This document shows, piece by piece, positions 40,839 to 49,543 of a DNA stretch of 64,000 nt (within the stretch, counting starts at the first letter, position 1; every line of letters begins with the position of its first letter). The translations under genes were made by a program, and so were the position numbers. The notes beneath the pieces are model-generated. The model searched no databases. It was not told the DNA's origin and saw nothing but the letters and a program-made list of their open reading frames with translations. Source of the stretch: Allofournierella sp. (GTDB lineage: Bacteria > Bacillota > Clostridia > Oscillospirales > Ruminococcaceae); NCBI GenBank assembly GCA_020025635.1, contig JAHHRU010000011.1, positions 1 to 64,000 on the forward strand. Reading direction: 5' to 3'.

Positions 40839-41832
40839 GGCGGTGTCCTCCTTTGGTTTTTACCAGCAGCAGTACGAACACCGGCCCGCCCAGCACCGCC
40901 ATCAAAATGCCAACCGGCATCTCAAAGGGTAGAAACAGTTTGCGGGCGGCAAGGTCGCACAGAGCAACAAAAGCGCCGCCCCAAAGGATGCAGAGGGTCA
41001 AAAGCCGGCGGCTGGCACTGCCGGTGAGCAGGCGCACAAAGTGGGGCACGATCAGGCCCACAAAGCCCAGCAGCCCGGCAAAGCTGACGGCGGCCCCGGC
41101 CAAAAGGGCCGCCAGCATCAAAAACAGCATCCGACAGCGACCGACGGCAAGCCCCAGGCCCCGGGCGGTTTCATCTCCCAGAGCCAAAACATCCAGCTGA
41201 CTGGAAAGGGTCAGCAAAACCAGCAGGGAAAAAAGGATGAGCGCCCCCGCCGGCAGAAGCCGGGAATAGGTGACTGCCGAAAAGCCGCCAACCCGGAATT
41301 CGGTGTTAAGGGCCGCCACGTCTGGGTCCAGCACAGTGACCGCTTCGCTGGCCGCGTTCAACAGGCTGTTCAGGGCAACGCCGGTGAGGATCACAGTGGT
41401 TTTGGAAGCGCTCACCCAGCCGCAGAAAAACGCAACGATCAGCATGGCCGCAAGGCTGCCCAGAAACGCACCGCCCGAAACGGCCCAGCCGGAAAGTGCC
41501 CCGGCGGCACAGCAGAGGGTAACGCCCAGCCCGGCCCCGGCATTCACGCCGATGATGCCCGGGCTGGCCAGCTTATTGGAAAGCACCGACTGCAGAACGG
41601 CACCCGAAACGGAGAGCGCCGCCCCTGCCAGCAGGCAGGCAAGGGTGCGGGGCAGGCGGGAATACCAAAGGATGCTGGCCGCTGCGCCGTCTTCTTTGCC
41701 AAGAAAAAGCGCCATAAGGCGGACGGGGGAAAAATCCAGACTGCCCACACAAAGGCTCAGAAGACCACTGCCCAAAAACAGCACAAGCCCCAAAGGCACA
41801 AGCCAGCCACGTTTTTTCTCAGCGTTCCTCAT
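40831..41832 (-). CDS. FecCD-type ABC importer permease
   Basis: The 333-aa protein has about ten helices and family signatures LWYSRLPRTLACLLAGAALSVSGAVLQ (abridged: RLPRTLACLLAG), NKLASPGIIGVNAGAGLG, VALNSLLNA, LGDETARGLGL and GLLGFVGLIVPHFVRLL. A single permease gene means a homodimeric channel. ATG 41832 was preferred to an upstream in-frame ATG. It overlaps the end of the binding-protein gene by 14 bp. Confidence 0.92.
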   Translation of the reverse strand: MRNAEKKRGWLVPLGLVLFLGSGLLSLCVGSLDFSPVRLMALFLGKEDGAAASILWYSRLPRTLACLLAGAALSVSGAVLQSVLSNKLASPGIIGVNAGAGLGVTLCCAAGALSGWAVSGGAFLGSLAAMLIVAFFCGWVSASKTTVILTGVALNSLLNAASEAVTVLDPDVAALNTEFRVGGFSAVTYSRLLPAGALILFSLLVLLTLSSQLDVLALGDETARGLGLAVGRCRMLFLMLAALLAGAAVSFAGLLGFVGLIVPHFVRLLTGSASRRLLTLCILWGGAFVALCDLAARKLFLPFEMPVGILMAVLGGPVFVLLLVKTKGGHRHD

Positions 41833-42760
41833 AAAGCATCGGCTCCAGTTTTTCATAGGCTTCGGCCCAGCGCGCGTTGGGCTTCAGGTTGTAAAGGTGC
41901 TTGTCCATAAAATAGACCCGGCCCTGTCGCACCGCATCCAGCTTCTGCCAGAGCGGGTCTTCGGCAAAGAGTTTTTGTACCGTTTTTTGAAGGCCTTCGG
42001 GATCATCGCCCACCTCAACGATGAAGATCTTGTCCGGGTTTTCCAGAAGGATGCTTTCGATGCTCAGGTTTTCCAGAAGGGTCTTGTCGCTGTCGGCAAT
42101 GTTGGTACAGCCCAGATCGGCCAGCATTTCCCCCATCACGTTGCCATGACTGTTTTTTGCACGCACCCTTGCGGCGGATGCCCGCAAAAGAAGGACCTTC
42201 TGTGCGGGCTTTTCCGCACAGCGCTTTTGGACCGCTTCGATGCGACTCTTCTGGTCGGTGCCGTACTGGGTGTATCGGTCCGGCTGGCCGGTGAGAAGGG
42301 TGCAGATGTCCAGCATCCGAAGGTAATCATCAAAGGTGGATACATCAAAATAGGCAACCGGGATGCCGGCTTTTTCCAGGGTTTCCTTCCATTCCAGATG
42401 CTGGGTGGAGCCGGTGCTTGCCAGCACCAGGTCCGGCTGGCTGGCCAAAAGCAGCTCCAGATTGAGGGCCTTGGTGGCACCCAGATCGACCGCATCCTTT
42501 GGAAGGTCGAAATCGTAATCTTCCCAGGCATCATTGGGAGCCGCACAGACAGAGCCCCCGGCAAGAAGCCACACATCCGCATAGCTGGCAAGCAGAGCGG
42601 CGGTTCTTTGGCAGCTCTTTACCGTGACTTTTCGGCCCAGATCATCGGTGAATGCAACATTGGAAGCTTCGGCAGAGGCCGGCTGGCCGACAGCCCCGCA
42701 GCCGGTGAACAGGGTGAAAATCAAAAGAAAGGTCAGAATGTAAGCAACGGTCCGTTTCAT
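41819..42760 (-). CDS. Metal-chelate/B12-type periplasmic-binding lipoprotein
   Basis: A 313-aa lipoprotein with signal peptide MKRTVAYILTFLLIFTLFTGC (lipobox FTGC, Cys21). It then shows the FepB/BtuF fold: VAFTDDLGRKVTVKSCQRTAAL, DLGATKALNLELLLASQPDLVLAS and PVAYFDVSTFDDYLRML. The C-terminus has AVRQGRVYFMDKHLYNLKPN, typical of the class. It delivers ligand to the permease. GGAG precedes the ATG. A perfect hairpin lies between this gene and the redox-fusion gene upstream in the transcript. Confidence 0.9.
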   Translation of the reverse strand: MKRTVAYILTFLLIFTLFTGCGAVGQPASAEASNVAFTDDLGRKVTVKSCQRTAALLASYADVWLLAGGSVCAAPNDAWEDYDFDLPKDAVDLGATKALNLELLLASQPDLVLASTGSTQHLEWKETLEKAGIPVAYFDVSTFDDYLRMLDICTLLTGQPDRYTQYGTDQKSRIEAVQKRCAEKPAQKVLLLRASAARVRAKNSHGNVMGEMLADLGCTNIADSDKTLLENLSIESILLENPDKIFIVEVGDDPEGLQKTVQKLFAEDPLWQKLDAVRQGRVYFMDKHLYNLKPNARWAEAYEKLEPMLYEER

Positions 42761-42795
42761 GATGTCTCCTTGATGGTTTCATGTGTTCAAGAGGA

Positions 42796-42819
42796 ATCCC
42801 GGTACGGAGGTACCGGGAT
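42796..42819 (-). repeat. Perfect hairpin between fusion gene and binding-protein gene
   Basis: ATCCCGGTAC pairs with GTACCGGGAT across four bases in the 73-bp gap. On the minus strand it is followed by TCCTCTTG, not a T-run, so it is more likely an mRNA-stability or partial read-through element than a full terminator. Confidence 0.75.
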
Positions 42820-42833
42820 ATGGAAACTTGATT

Positions 42834-45395
42834 TTAGCAGGTGGCGCCGCCGGTCACCTGTTTTTCCAGAACTGCGGTGCGGTCAATGGAGCCGTCCAGA
42901 AGGCGCTTCTCCACTTCCTCAAAGCCCAGGCGGGCAACGGTGTCAGCAAAGCGTTCGCCGGTGATGCCCTCACTGCGGAACAAAAGGATGGCACGTTCCA
43001 CAATGTCCAGCACTTCTTCCTCAGAGGTGAAGAACCGGTCCAGCGCACGGCCGTGGGCCACATTCTTGCCCCAGCGGCCGCCAATGTAGATGCGGTAGCC
43101 GTCCTGATATTCAGTGGTCACGCCGAAGGGGCATTTCTCCACACAGCGGCCGCAGTGGTTGCAGGCCTCTTCGTTCACCCGCAGCAGGCTGTTTTCCAGG
43201 TCTGCCACCTTGATGGGGCAGGCTTTTTCCACCTGGCAGACCTTGCAGCCGCGGCACTTGGAAAGATCCAGCATGGGCATGCGCTGGCCCACGATGCCCA
43301 GATCGTTCAGGTTGGGCTTTACACAGTTGTTGGGACAGCCGCCAACAGCGATCTTGAATTTGTGGGGCAGAGTCACCTTATGATAGCCCTTGTAGAAACG
43401 CTCATGCAGCTTTTCGCTCAGGCCGAAGGTGTCGATCAGGCCGTACTGGCAGGTGGTGCCCTTGCAGGAAACAATGGGGCGGACCAGAGAGCCGGTGCCG
43501 CCGGTTTCCAGGTTGTGCTCGTTCAGGAAGGCGATGAGCGGTTCGATATTGTTGAAAGGAACGCCCTGCATTTCCAAAGTCAGGCGGGTGGTCATGGTGA
43601 TCTGGCCGGAACCGAACTGTTCGGCAGCCTGGGCAATGCAGCGATGCTCATCGGCGGTGATGCGGCCGTTTCTGGTGATCACGCGCACATTGAACACATC
43701 CGGATAGCGCTTATCCTGAAGGCAGCCAAGGCCCTTTACACGCTTGATCTCTTCCGGGGGAAGGGCAGTGCCCGCAGGGCGGCTGCGGCGCAGCTGGTTG
43801 AAGGAAGCGCCGCCCTCCAGCACCAGAACATTGACAAAGCCCAGCGCCCGAAGCTTATTCTGGCTCAGATAGCCGCGCTTGCCCTTGGCGCACACCAGCA
43901 GCAGCTTTTCATCGGCGGCAAACTGGCGGGCTGAGGTTTCGGCGTGTTCCAGATCGAACCAGACAAGGCCGGGCAGAGAAGGTTTGGGCTGTGCGTCCAC
44001 CAGGCGGTAATCGGCGGCTTTGCCGGCAGCGTACTGGGCAGGCGTTACCGACTGCAGCCGGCCGGTGAGCTTGTTCATCAGGATGCTGCAGGCTGCGGCT
44101 ATGGGGTGGATGGCGGTGGAGAAGGGGGGAGCATAGGAGAAGTCCATGGTGATCAGGTCTTCGATGCGTGCCTTGAGCGAGATGGCGGTAACGGCAACGT
44201 CCGCCATCTTGTCCACTGCGCCGCTGCCAAACACCTGCATGCCCAGCAGCCGGCGGCTTTCTTTATCGGCGATCAGCTTTACAGAAAAGCTGGATGCGCC
44301 GGGGTAGTAGTGGGGCTTATCGTCCAGAACGCATACCACCGTTTCCACATCATAGCCGGCTTCCCGGGCCTGCTGCTCTGTAAGGCCGGTGCGTGCGGCC
44401 GAAAGGTCTTCTGCCAGGCGCACCACGCCGGTGCCCAGAACGCCGGGATAATGCACCTCTTCGCCGGAAAGGTTCAGGGCCAGTGCACGGCCCGCAATGT
44501 TTGCGGTGGAGCCCATGGCCGACCACTGGGGCCTGCCGGTGATGCGGTTGTGAACAAGGGCACAGTCACCCACAGCGTAAACATCCGGCAGATTGGTGCT
44601 GTGCCGGTCATCGGTGCAGATGGCACCCTTTTCCATTGCAAGGCCGGAGCCTTCCAGGAACCGGGTGGCGGGACGGATGCCCGGCGACAGGATCACCAAA
44701 TCAGCAGGGAACTCGCCGGCATCGGTGAGAACGGCCTGAACGGCGTCAGTGCCGCGGATCTCACGCAGGGCGGTGCCGGTGAGTACCCGCAGGCCGCGCT
44801 TTGTGAGCTGGCGGCGGGCATAATCGGCCATTTCGGGGTCAAAAATGCCGGGCATCAGCTGGGGAGCCATGTCCAGCAAAACAACATCCAGCCCCTGGTG
44901 CATCAGGTTTTCGGCCATTTCCAGGCCGATGAAACCGCCGCCCACAACAACCGCCCGGCGGCAGACTTTTTCCTGGATGCGGCGGCGGATGTTCGCCGCA
45001 TCATCCGGGGTGCGCACCGAGAAAACACCGGGCAGGTGCACACCCTCCACCGGCGGGGTGAAGGGCTCGGCACCAACCGCCAGGATCAGCTTGTCATAGG
45101 AAACGCTTTCACCGTCAGCAAAAGTGATGGATTTTGCCTGTGCGTCCAGCCGGACCATTTCACGGCCGGTATGCACAGCGGCACCGGTGAGATCGGTGAG
45201 CTTTTGAGGCGTGTTCACAACCAGCTGCTCCCGGTTTTCGATCAGGCCGCCCACATAATAGGGAAGACCGCAGCCCGCATAGGAGATGGAGTCGCCTTTG
45301 GTGTACAGAACAACTTCGTCCTGCGGGTGCTCCCGCTTGAGCTTGGCTGCGGTTTTGGTGCCAGCCGCAACACCGCCCACAATTACATATTTCAT
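42834..45395 (-). CDS. CoA-disulfide-reductase-like/rhodanese/sirohaem sulfite-reductase-like/ferredoxin fusion
   Basis: The 853-aa protein combines four modules. Residues 1-445: an FAD/NAD(P)H disulfide reductase (VIVGGVAAGTKTAAKL at the start, Cys42 in SYAGCGLPYYVGG as in CoA-disulfide and NADH-polysulfide reductases, VVVGGGFIGLEMAENL at 149). Residues 455-535: a rhodanese domain with Cys502 in VCAKGKRG. Residues 565-705: one ferredoxin-like half of a sirohaem sulfite/nitrite reductase with Cys644, Cys649, Cys687 and Cys691. Residues 711-757: two [4Fe-4S] sites (Cys714/717/720/726 and Cys745/748/751/755). Genes for sirohaem synthesis and a chelate importer follow. A role in reducing sulfite, polysulfide or a thiol-bound sulfane is inferred. 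Confidence 0.88.
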   Translation of the reverse strand: MKYVIVGGVAAGTKTAAKLKREHPQDEVVLYTKGDSISYAGCGLPYYVGGLIENREQLVVNTPQKLTDLTGAAVHTGREMVRLDAQAKSITFADGESVSYDKLILAVGAEPFTPPVEGVHLPGVFSVRTPDDAANIRRRIQEKVCRRAVVVGGGFIGLEMAENLMHQGLDVVLLDMAPQLMPGIFDPEMADYARRQLTKRGLRVLTGTALREIRGTDAVQAVLTDAGEFPADLVILSPGIRPATRFLEGSGLAMEKGAICTDDRHSTNLPDVYAVGDCALVHNRITGRPQWSAMGSTANIAGRALALNLSGEEVHYPGVLGTGVVRLAEDLSAARTGLTEQQAREAGYDVETVVCVLDDKPHYYPGASSFSVKLIADKESRRLLGMQVFGSGAVDKMADVAVTAISLKARIEDLITMDFSYAPPFSTAIHPIAAACSILMNKLTGRLQSVTPAQYAAGKAADYRLVDAQPKPSLPGLVWFDLEHAETSARQFAADEKLLLVCAKGKRGYLSQNKLRALGFVNVLVLEGGASFNQLRRSRPAGTALPPEEIKRVKGLGCLQDKRYPDVFNVRVITRNGRITADEHRCIAQAAEQFGSGQITMTTRLTLEMQGVPFNNIEPLIAFLNEHNLETGGTGSLVRPIVSCKGTTCQYGLIDTFGLSEKLHERFYKGYHKVTLPHKFKIAVGGCPNNCVKPNLNDLGIVGQRMPMLDLSKCRGCKVCQVEKACPIKVADLENSLLRVNEEACNHCGRCVEKCPFGVTTEYQDGYRIYIGGRWGKNVAHGRALDRFFTSEEEVLDIVERAILLFRSEGITGERFADTVARLGFEEVEKRLLDGSIDRTAVLEKQVTGGATC

Positions 45396-45428
45396 AAACG
45401 TCCTCTTTTCTTTCTCTTGGTTATAACG

Positions 45429-45454
45429 GCAGGGGGTCCCTGCGCTTTATTATA
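45429..45454 (-). promoter_or_regulatory. Promoter and inverted repeat of redox-fusion operon
   Basis: On the minus strand TATAAT (45449-45454) has a weak -35 (TAGATT, 17 bp upstream). Immediately after it, GCAGGGACCCCCTGC (45429-45443) contains 6-bp inverted arms around 3 bp, near the expected transcript start, where a repressor could bind. Confidence 0.5.
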
Positions 45455-45550
45455 AAACAGATGCGCTGTAAAATCTAATTTTTTCTCTTGCGTTTAATGA
45501 GAAATCCGGCTCAAAATGCGGGATAAAAGGAGGAACGGCAGCTTTACTTT

Positions 45551-45583
45551 AAAAAGAAAACCTCTGCGGAAGACCCGCAGAGG
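45551..45583 (-). terminator. Intrinsic terminator of galE
   Basis: On the minus strand CCTCTGCGG pairs with CCGCAGAGG across five bases, followed by TTTTCTTTTT. Confidence 0.9.
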
Positions 45584-45607
45584 CGATTTCTATACAGGAA
45601 AAACCAA

Positions 45608-46627
45608 TCAGCCCTTGTAGCCGTTGGGGTTCTGGCTCTGCCATTTCCAGCTGGTAGCGCACATCTCTTCGATGCCGTACTGAGCTTCCCAGCCCAGCTC
45701 TTCGCGGGCCTTGGTGGGGTCGGCATAGCAGGCAGCGATGTCGCCGGGGCGGCGGGGATCGATCTGATAGGGCAGCTCTTTGCCGCAGGCCTTCTCATAG
45801 GCGTGCAGAACGTCCAGCACGCTGTAGCCGTGGCCGGTGCCCAGGTTGCAGATGAACAGACCGGGCTTCTGTTCCAGCTTCTTGATGGCTGCAACGTGGC
45901 CGCGGGCCAGGTCAACTACATGGATGTAGTCACGCACACCGGTGCCGTCGGGAGTGGGATAGTCGTTGCCGTAAACGTGGACCTTCTCCAGAGCGCCCAC
46001 AGCAACCTTGGCGATGTAGGGAACCAGGTTGTTGGGGATGCCGTTGGGGTCCTCACCGATCTTGCCGCTTTCATGAGCGCCGATGGGGTTGAAGTAACGC
46101 AGCAGGGCAACGTTCAGCTCGGGGTCTGCCTTGCAGCAGTCGGTGAGCATCATTTCGTTCATCAGCTTGCTGGTGCCATAGGGATTGGTGGTGCCGCCAA
46201 CCTTGCTGTCTTCACGGATGGGCACACTCTCCGGGTCGCCGTAAACAGTGGCGGAAGAGGAGAACACGATGTTGTGTACACCGTGGCGGCGCATCGCATC
46301 CAGAACGGTCAGGGTGGTGGTCAGGTTGTTGGTGTAATACTCAATGGGCTTGACAACACTTTCACCAACGGCCTTGTAAGCTGCAAACTGAATAACAGCA
46401 TCAATGTCAGCGTTTTCAGCGAACACCTTTTCAACAGCCTGAGCATCAGACATATCCGCTTCATAAAAGCGGAAGTCCTTGCCGCTGATCTCTTTGACCC
46501 GGCGCAGGGCTTCGGGGCAGGAGTTGTAATAGTTGTCTGCTACAACGATGTCATAACCGGCTGCCAGCAGTTCAACACAGGTGTGGCTGCCGATATAACC
46601 GGCGCCGCCGCATACTAAAATTGCCAT
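45608..46627 (-). CDS. galE: UDP-glucose 4-epimerase
   Basis: This enzyme interconverts UDP-glucose and UDP-galactose with bound NAD+. The 339-aa protein has CGGAGYIGSHTCVELL at residues 6-21, FAAYKAVGESV near 81, the FSSSATVYGDP catalytic-Ser strand and YGTSKLMNE with the Tyr-x3-Lys pair, and the C-terminal PNGY. Codon use is strongly biased to preferred codons, suggesting high expression. AAAAAGGAGAG precedes the start. It sits alone, with its own promoter and terminator, and supplies UDP-galactose for sugar metabolism and for surface glycans. Confidence 0.95.
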   Translation of the reverse strand: MAILVCGGAGYIGSHTCVELLAAGYDIVVADNYYNSCPEALRRVKEISGKDFRFYEADMSDAQAVEKVFAENADIDAVIQFAAYKAVGESVVKPIEYYTNNLTTTLTVLDAMRRHGVHNIVFSSSATVYGDPESVPIREDSKVGGTTNPYGTSKLMNEMMLTDCCKADPELNVALLRYFNPIGAHESGKIGEDPNGIPNNLVPYIAKVAVGALEKVHVYGNDYPTPDGTGVRDYIHVVDLARGHVAAIKKLEQKPGLFICNLGTGHGYSVLDVLHAYEKACGKELPYQIDPRRPGDIAACYADPTKAREELGWEAQYGIEEMCATSWKWQSQNPNGYKG

Positions 46628-46724
46628 AATGTACGCTCTCCTTTTTATACGCAGACCAAAACCGAAAATCTGTTTTTTGCCTGCAAACTCAAGGGCCGTT
46701 TTATCAACGACCGCTTATGGCTTA

Positions 46725-46753
46725 AGTATGGGGGAAAACGGCCCATTCGTCAA
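46725..46753 (-). promoter_or_regulatory. galE promoter
   Basis: On the minus strand TTGACG (46748-46753) and CATACT (46725-46730) are 17 bp apart. Confidence 0.6.
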
Positions 46754-46952
46754 GAGGGCAGCAAAAGAATTCCCTATTTTTGAGTAAAATGTGAATTTTT
46801 GTGCCTGTGTGCAACAAGTTGGGCTTTTTATTCGTTATACGAATATCAGAGACTTAAAAAGAATCAGGGCGAAAAAGTGAATAGCCGCACACAGTTCCCG
46901 GAATACTGATGGAGAAGGGGAAAAACAGGGGGCGGATTCTTTGCGAGGAGTC

Positions 46953-46982
46953 TTGCACAGGACCCCTTGCCGGGAGTATAAT
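46953..46982 (+). promoter_or_regulatory. Promoter of SGNH-hydrolase gene
   Basis: TTGCAC (46953-46958) and TATAAT (46977-46982) are 18 bp apart. Confidence 0.65.
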
Positions 46983-47066
46983 AAAATCATTCGGATATGA
47001 TCGGGGAACTTCCCCATGAAAATAAAGGGACGGGCTCCCCTCAGAGCTCCGGAAAGTGAAGGAACA

Positions 47067-48113
47067 ATGGCAACCTATCGTGAATTTCGTGAACAGACCA
47101 AGCGCCGCCGCCGCAAGCGCACCCTGCGCCGTGCCGCCGCGTTTTTTGTAGTTGTTGTAATCATTCTGAGCCTTGCGTTCGTGATCACCAATATCATTGA
47201 GCGCATGGGCTGGGCCGAGCCGGAAAGCTCCAGCATTGCACAGCCCCTGCCGGACGAAAATGCCCCGGAAGCCACCCCGGAAGCGGATGCACAGACCCCG
47301 GCGGAGCAAACGGGCCTTCCTTCCAGCGTTCTGGCCCCTCTTCCCGGCAATGTGGACCCCGGTGATCTGAGCTGGGATACCATGGGCCCGGTGGAACAGA
47401 CGCTGGATTATACCGTGCAGACCCCGGATTACCGGCTGATCGGCCTGCCGGAAAACGGCATTGTGGATCTTTCTTATTTTGACCGCACAGTGATCGTGGG
47501 CGACAGTGTGAGCACCGGCTGGTATATTTATGATAACCCCTTGAAGGAACACGCATTCCTGTGCGCTTACAAGAGCATCGGCCCCAACACCCTGGTAAAC
47601 AAGAGCGAGGTGGACGGCAAGGACGTGGGCCGCGGCAAAGAGGTGGCCTATGACACCATTATCAATTCCAACCCTCTGCGGATGTATATCCTGCTGGGCG
47701 CGAACTCTCTGGTGCATGACGGTGAAGCCAAAGAGCAGGCCTTCATCGAATATTACAAACAGATGATCGATATGTTCCGGCAGGATCTGGGACCGGATGT
47801 GAAGATCTATATCCAGTCCGTCACTCCGGTGCGGCCCGGCATTGCCCAAAGCGGCCTCAACCGGGACCGGATCATGCGGGTGAACAATCAGCTGGCGGCG
47901 CTGGCTTTGGAAAAGGGATGCTATTTCCTGAATATCTTTGATCTGCTGGCCGATGAAGACGGCAACCTGCGGGAGGAATATGACGGTGACGGCGTTCACC
48001 TGAAGCCTGCCGCCTACACTGAAATCGCCAACTATATGTGCACCCACACCGCATGGGACCCAGCAAACCCCTATCTGCCCGGCAGCCCTTACTATCAGGC
48101 TCCTGCTGAGTAA
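47067..48113 (+). CDS. Membrane-anchored SGNH/GDSL-type hydrolase or O-acyltransferase
   Basis: A 348-aa protein with a strongly basic N-terminus (KRRRRKRTLRRAA), one membrane helix (about residues 23-42), a Pro/Ala/Glu linker and an extracellular SGNH domain. Block I is VIVGDSVSTGW with the catalytic Ser, the block III-like part is LLGANSLVHDG, and block V is DGVHLKPAAYTEIA with the Asp-x2-His pair. Such proteins esterify or de-esterify surface glycans or peptidoglycan. ATG 47067 is preferred over the ATG at 47016, which lacks a ribosome site. It is transcribed alone. Confidence 0.82.
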   Translation: MATYREFREQTKRRRRKRTLRRAAAFFVVVVIILSLAFVITNIIERMGWAEPESSSIAQPLPDENAPEATPEADAQTPAEQTGLPSSVLAPLPGNVDPGDLSWDTMGPVEQTLDYTVQTPDYRLIGLPENGIVDLSYFDRTVIVGDSVSTGWYIYDNPLKEHAFLCAYKSIGPNTLVNKSEVDGKDVGRGKEVAYDTIINSNPLRMYILLGANSLVHDGEAKEQAFIEYYKQMIDMFRQDLGPDVKIYIQSVTPVRPGIAQSGLNRDRIMRVNNQLAALALEKGCYFLNIFDLLADEDGNLREEYDGDGVHLKPAAYTEIANYMCTHTAWDPANPYLPGSPYYQAPAE

Positions 48114-48129
48114 ACGAAATCAAAGCCCT

Positions 48130-48166
48130 GGCGGCGTTTTCCCAAAAAGGAAAGCGCCGCCTTTTT
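48130..48166 (+). terminator. Intrinsic terminator of SGNH-hydrolase gene
   Basis: GGCGGCGTTTTCC pairs with GGAAAGCGCCGCC with one G-T pair, followed by TTTTT. Confidence 0.88.
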
Positions 48167-48219
48167 ATGCGCTGAAAACAGATTTCACAATTTATGCCCC
48201 TTTGCCAAAGGGCTTTCGG

Positions 48220-48248
48220 TTGTGCTTTGCATCCCGGTGGTGTATAAT
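48220..48248 (+). promoter_or_regulatory. Promoter of cysteine desulfurase operon
   Basis: TTGTGC (48220-48225) and TATAAT (48243-48248) are 17 bp apart. The leader to the first gene is about 90 nt. Confidence 0.7.
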
Positions 48249-48346
48249 ATATCCTGTATTTTTATGTGTTCTTTTGCAAAAGGAAAGAATACTCAACAAA
48301 TTGAAATAAATCGATAAATATTACAAGTAGTAAAGATGGTGAAGCA

Positions 48347-49516
48347 ATGCGTCAGGATGAAAACCTGCATTATTTGGACAATGCGGCCACTACAATGGTG
48401 GCAAAGCCGGTGGCGGATGCCATCTATAAAACCATGACCGAACACTGGGGGAACCCTTCCAGCCTGTATGGGCCGGGAAACGAGAGCAAGGCCCTGCTGG
48501 AGCGGGCCCGTGCCGCGGTGGCAGCCAGCATGGGCGCCAAGGCCGATGAGGTGTTCTTTACCGGCTGCGGTTCGGAGAGCAACAACATTGCGCTGCTGGG
48601 CGCGGTGGCGGCCCGCAAAAACTGGGGCAGTAAAATCGTTGTGAGCGGCTTTGAGCATCCCAGCGTGAGCCTGCCTTTAAAGCGGCTTTCACAAGAGGGC
48701 TTTGACGTGGTGTTTGTGAACCCGGAGCCGGATGGGCGGCTGGACCTGGACAAGTTTGCCGCCCAGGTGGACAAAAACACCATCCTGGCAGCCTGCATGC
48801 ATGTGAACAATGAAACCGGAGCCCGCAGCGATGTGAACACGCTGGCTCAAAAGGTGAAAGAGCGCAACAGCCGCACCGCTTTCCATGTGGATGGCGTGCA
48901 GGCCTGGATGCGTGTGCCCACGGACCTTGCCGGCATCGACAGCTATACGGTGAGCGGCCATAAGATCCATGCGCCCAAGGGCGTGGGTGCGTTGTATCTG
49001 CGCAAAGGGCATAATATCATCCCGCCTTACCTGGGCGGCGGCCAGGAAAAGGGCCACACCGGCATGCAGGTGGCGGGCGTTCGGCCCGGCACCGAAAACC
49101 TGCCCTATGCGGTGGGCCTTGCCACGGCGGCAAGCCTGATGCACAAAAACTTTAAAGAACGCAAGGCCCATCTGGCAAAGCTCAACGCCTGCCTGCGAAA
49201 CAGCCTTGCGCAAATCCCGGAAATCGTGATAAACAGCCCGGATGATGCGGTGGAAGAAGTGCTGAACATCAGCACAGGCTGCATCCGCAGCGAAACCATG
49301 CTGCATTTTTTGGAAACAAAAAAGGTGTATGTGTCCAGCGGGTCTGCCTGTGCAAAAGGCGCATCCAGCCCGACCCTTGCGGCCATGGGCCTTTCGGAGC
49401 GGAGAATGGACACCGCCCTGCGCATCAGCCTTTGCGCAGACAACACACAGGAAGATATCGACGCACTGCTGGACGGCCTTCGGGAAGGTCTTGCCACACT
49501 GGCCCGGCTGCGATGA
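48347..49516 (+). CDS. Cysteine desulfurase (NifS/IscS family, NifZ-like)
   Basis: A PLP enzyme (389 aa) that takes sulfur from cysteine and passes it on as a persulfide. Key sites: YLDNAATTMVAKPV at the N-terminus, HVNNETGA, the PLP lysine in SGHKIHAPKG (about residue 206), GGGQEKGHTGMQVAGVRPGTEN and the catalytic Cys in SSGSACAKG (about residue 331). Its position 27 bp before thiI matches the NifZ-ThiI pair in Bacillus, which supplies sulfur for 4-thiouridine in tRNA. First gene of a four-gene operon. Confidence 0.92.
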   Translation: MRQDENLHYLDNAATTMVAKPVADAIYKTMTEHWGNPSSLYGPGNESKALLERARAAVAASMGAKADEVFFTGCGSESNNIALLGAVAARKNWGSKIVVSGFEHPSVSLPLKRLSQEGFDVVFVNPEPDGRLDLDKFAAQVDKNTILAACMHVNNETGARSDVNTLAQKVKERNSRTAFHVDGVQAWMRVPTDLAGIDSYTVSGHKIHAPKGVGALYLRKGHNIIPPYLGGGQEKGHTGMQVAGVRPGTENLPYAVGLATAASLMHKNFKERKAHLAKLNACLRNSLAQIPEIVINSPDDAVEEVLNISTGCIRSETMLHFLETKKVYVSSGSACAKGASSPTLAAMGLSERRMDTALRISLCADNTQEDIDALLDGLREGLATLARLR

Positions 49517-49543
49517 GGACATTTTGAAAAGAGGATGGAACAA

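Larger units (their letters stand above)
46628..47066. other. Intergenic region with divergent promoters
   Basis: This 439-bp gap carries the galE promoter on the minus strand and the promoter of the SGNH-hydrolase gene on the plus strand, with a galE leader of about 95 nt. I see no further gene or RNA structure that I can name. Confidence 0.6.

Noticed and set aside
47016..47066. ATG 47016 as start of the SGNH-hydrolase gene
   Set aside because: No ribosome site is present before it, while ATG 47067 has GAAGGA just upstream and is followed directly by the basic tail and membrane helix.
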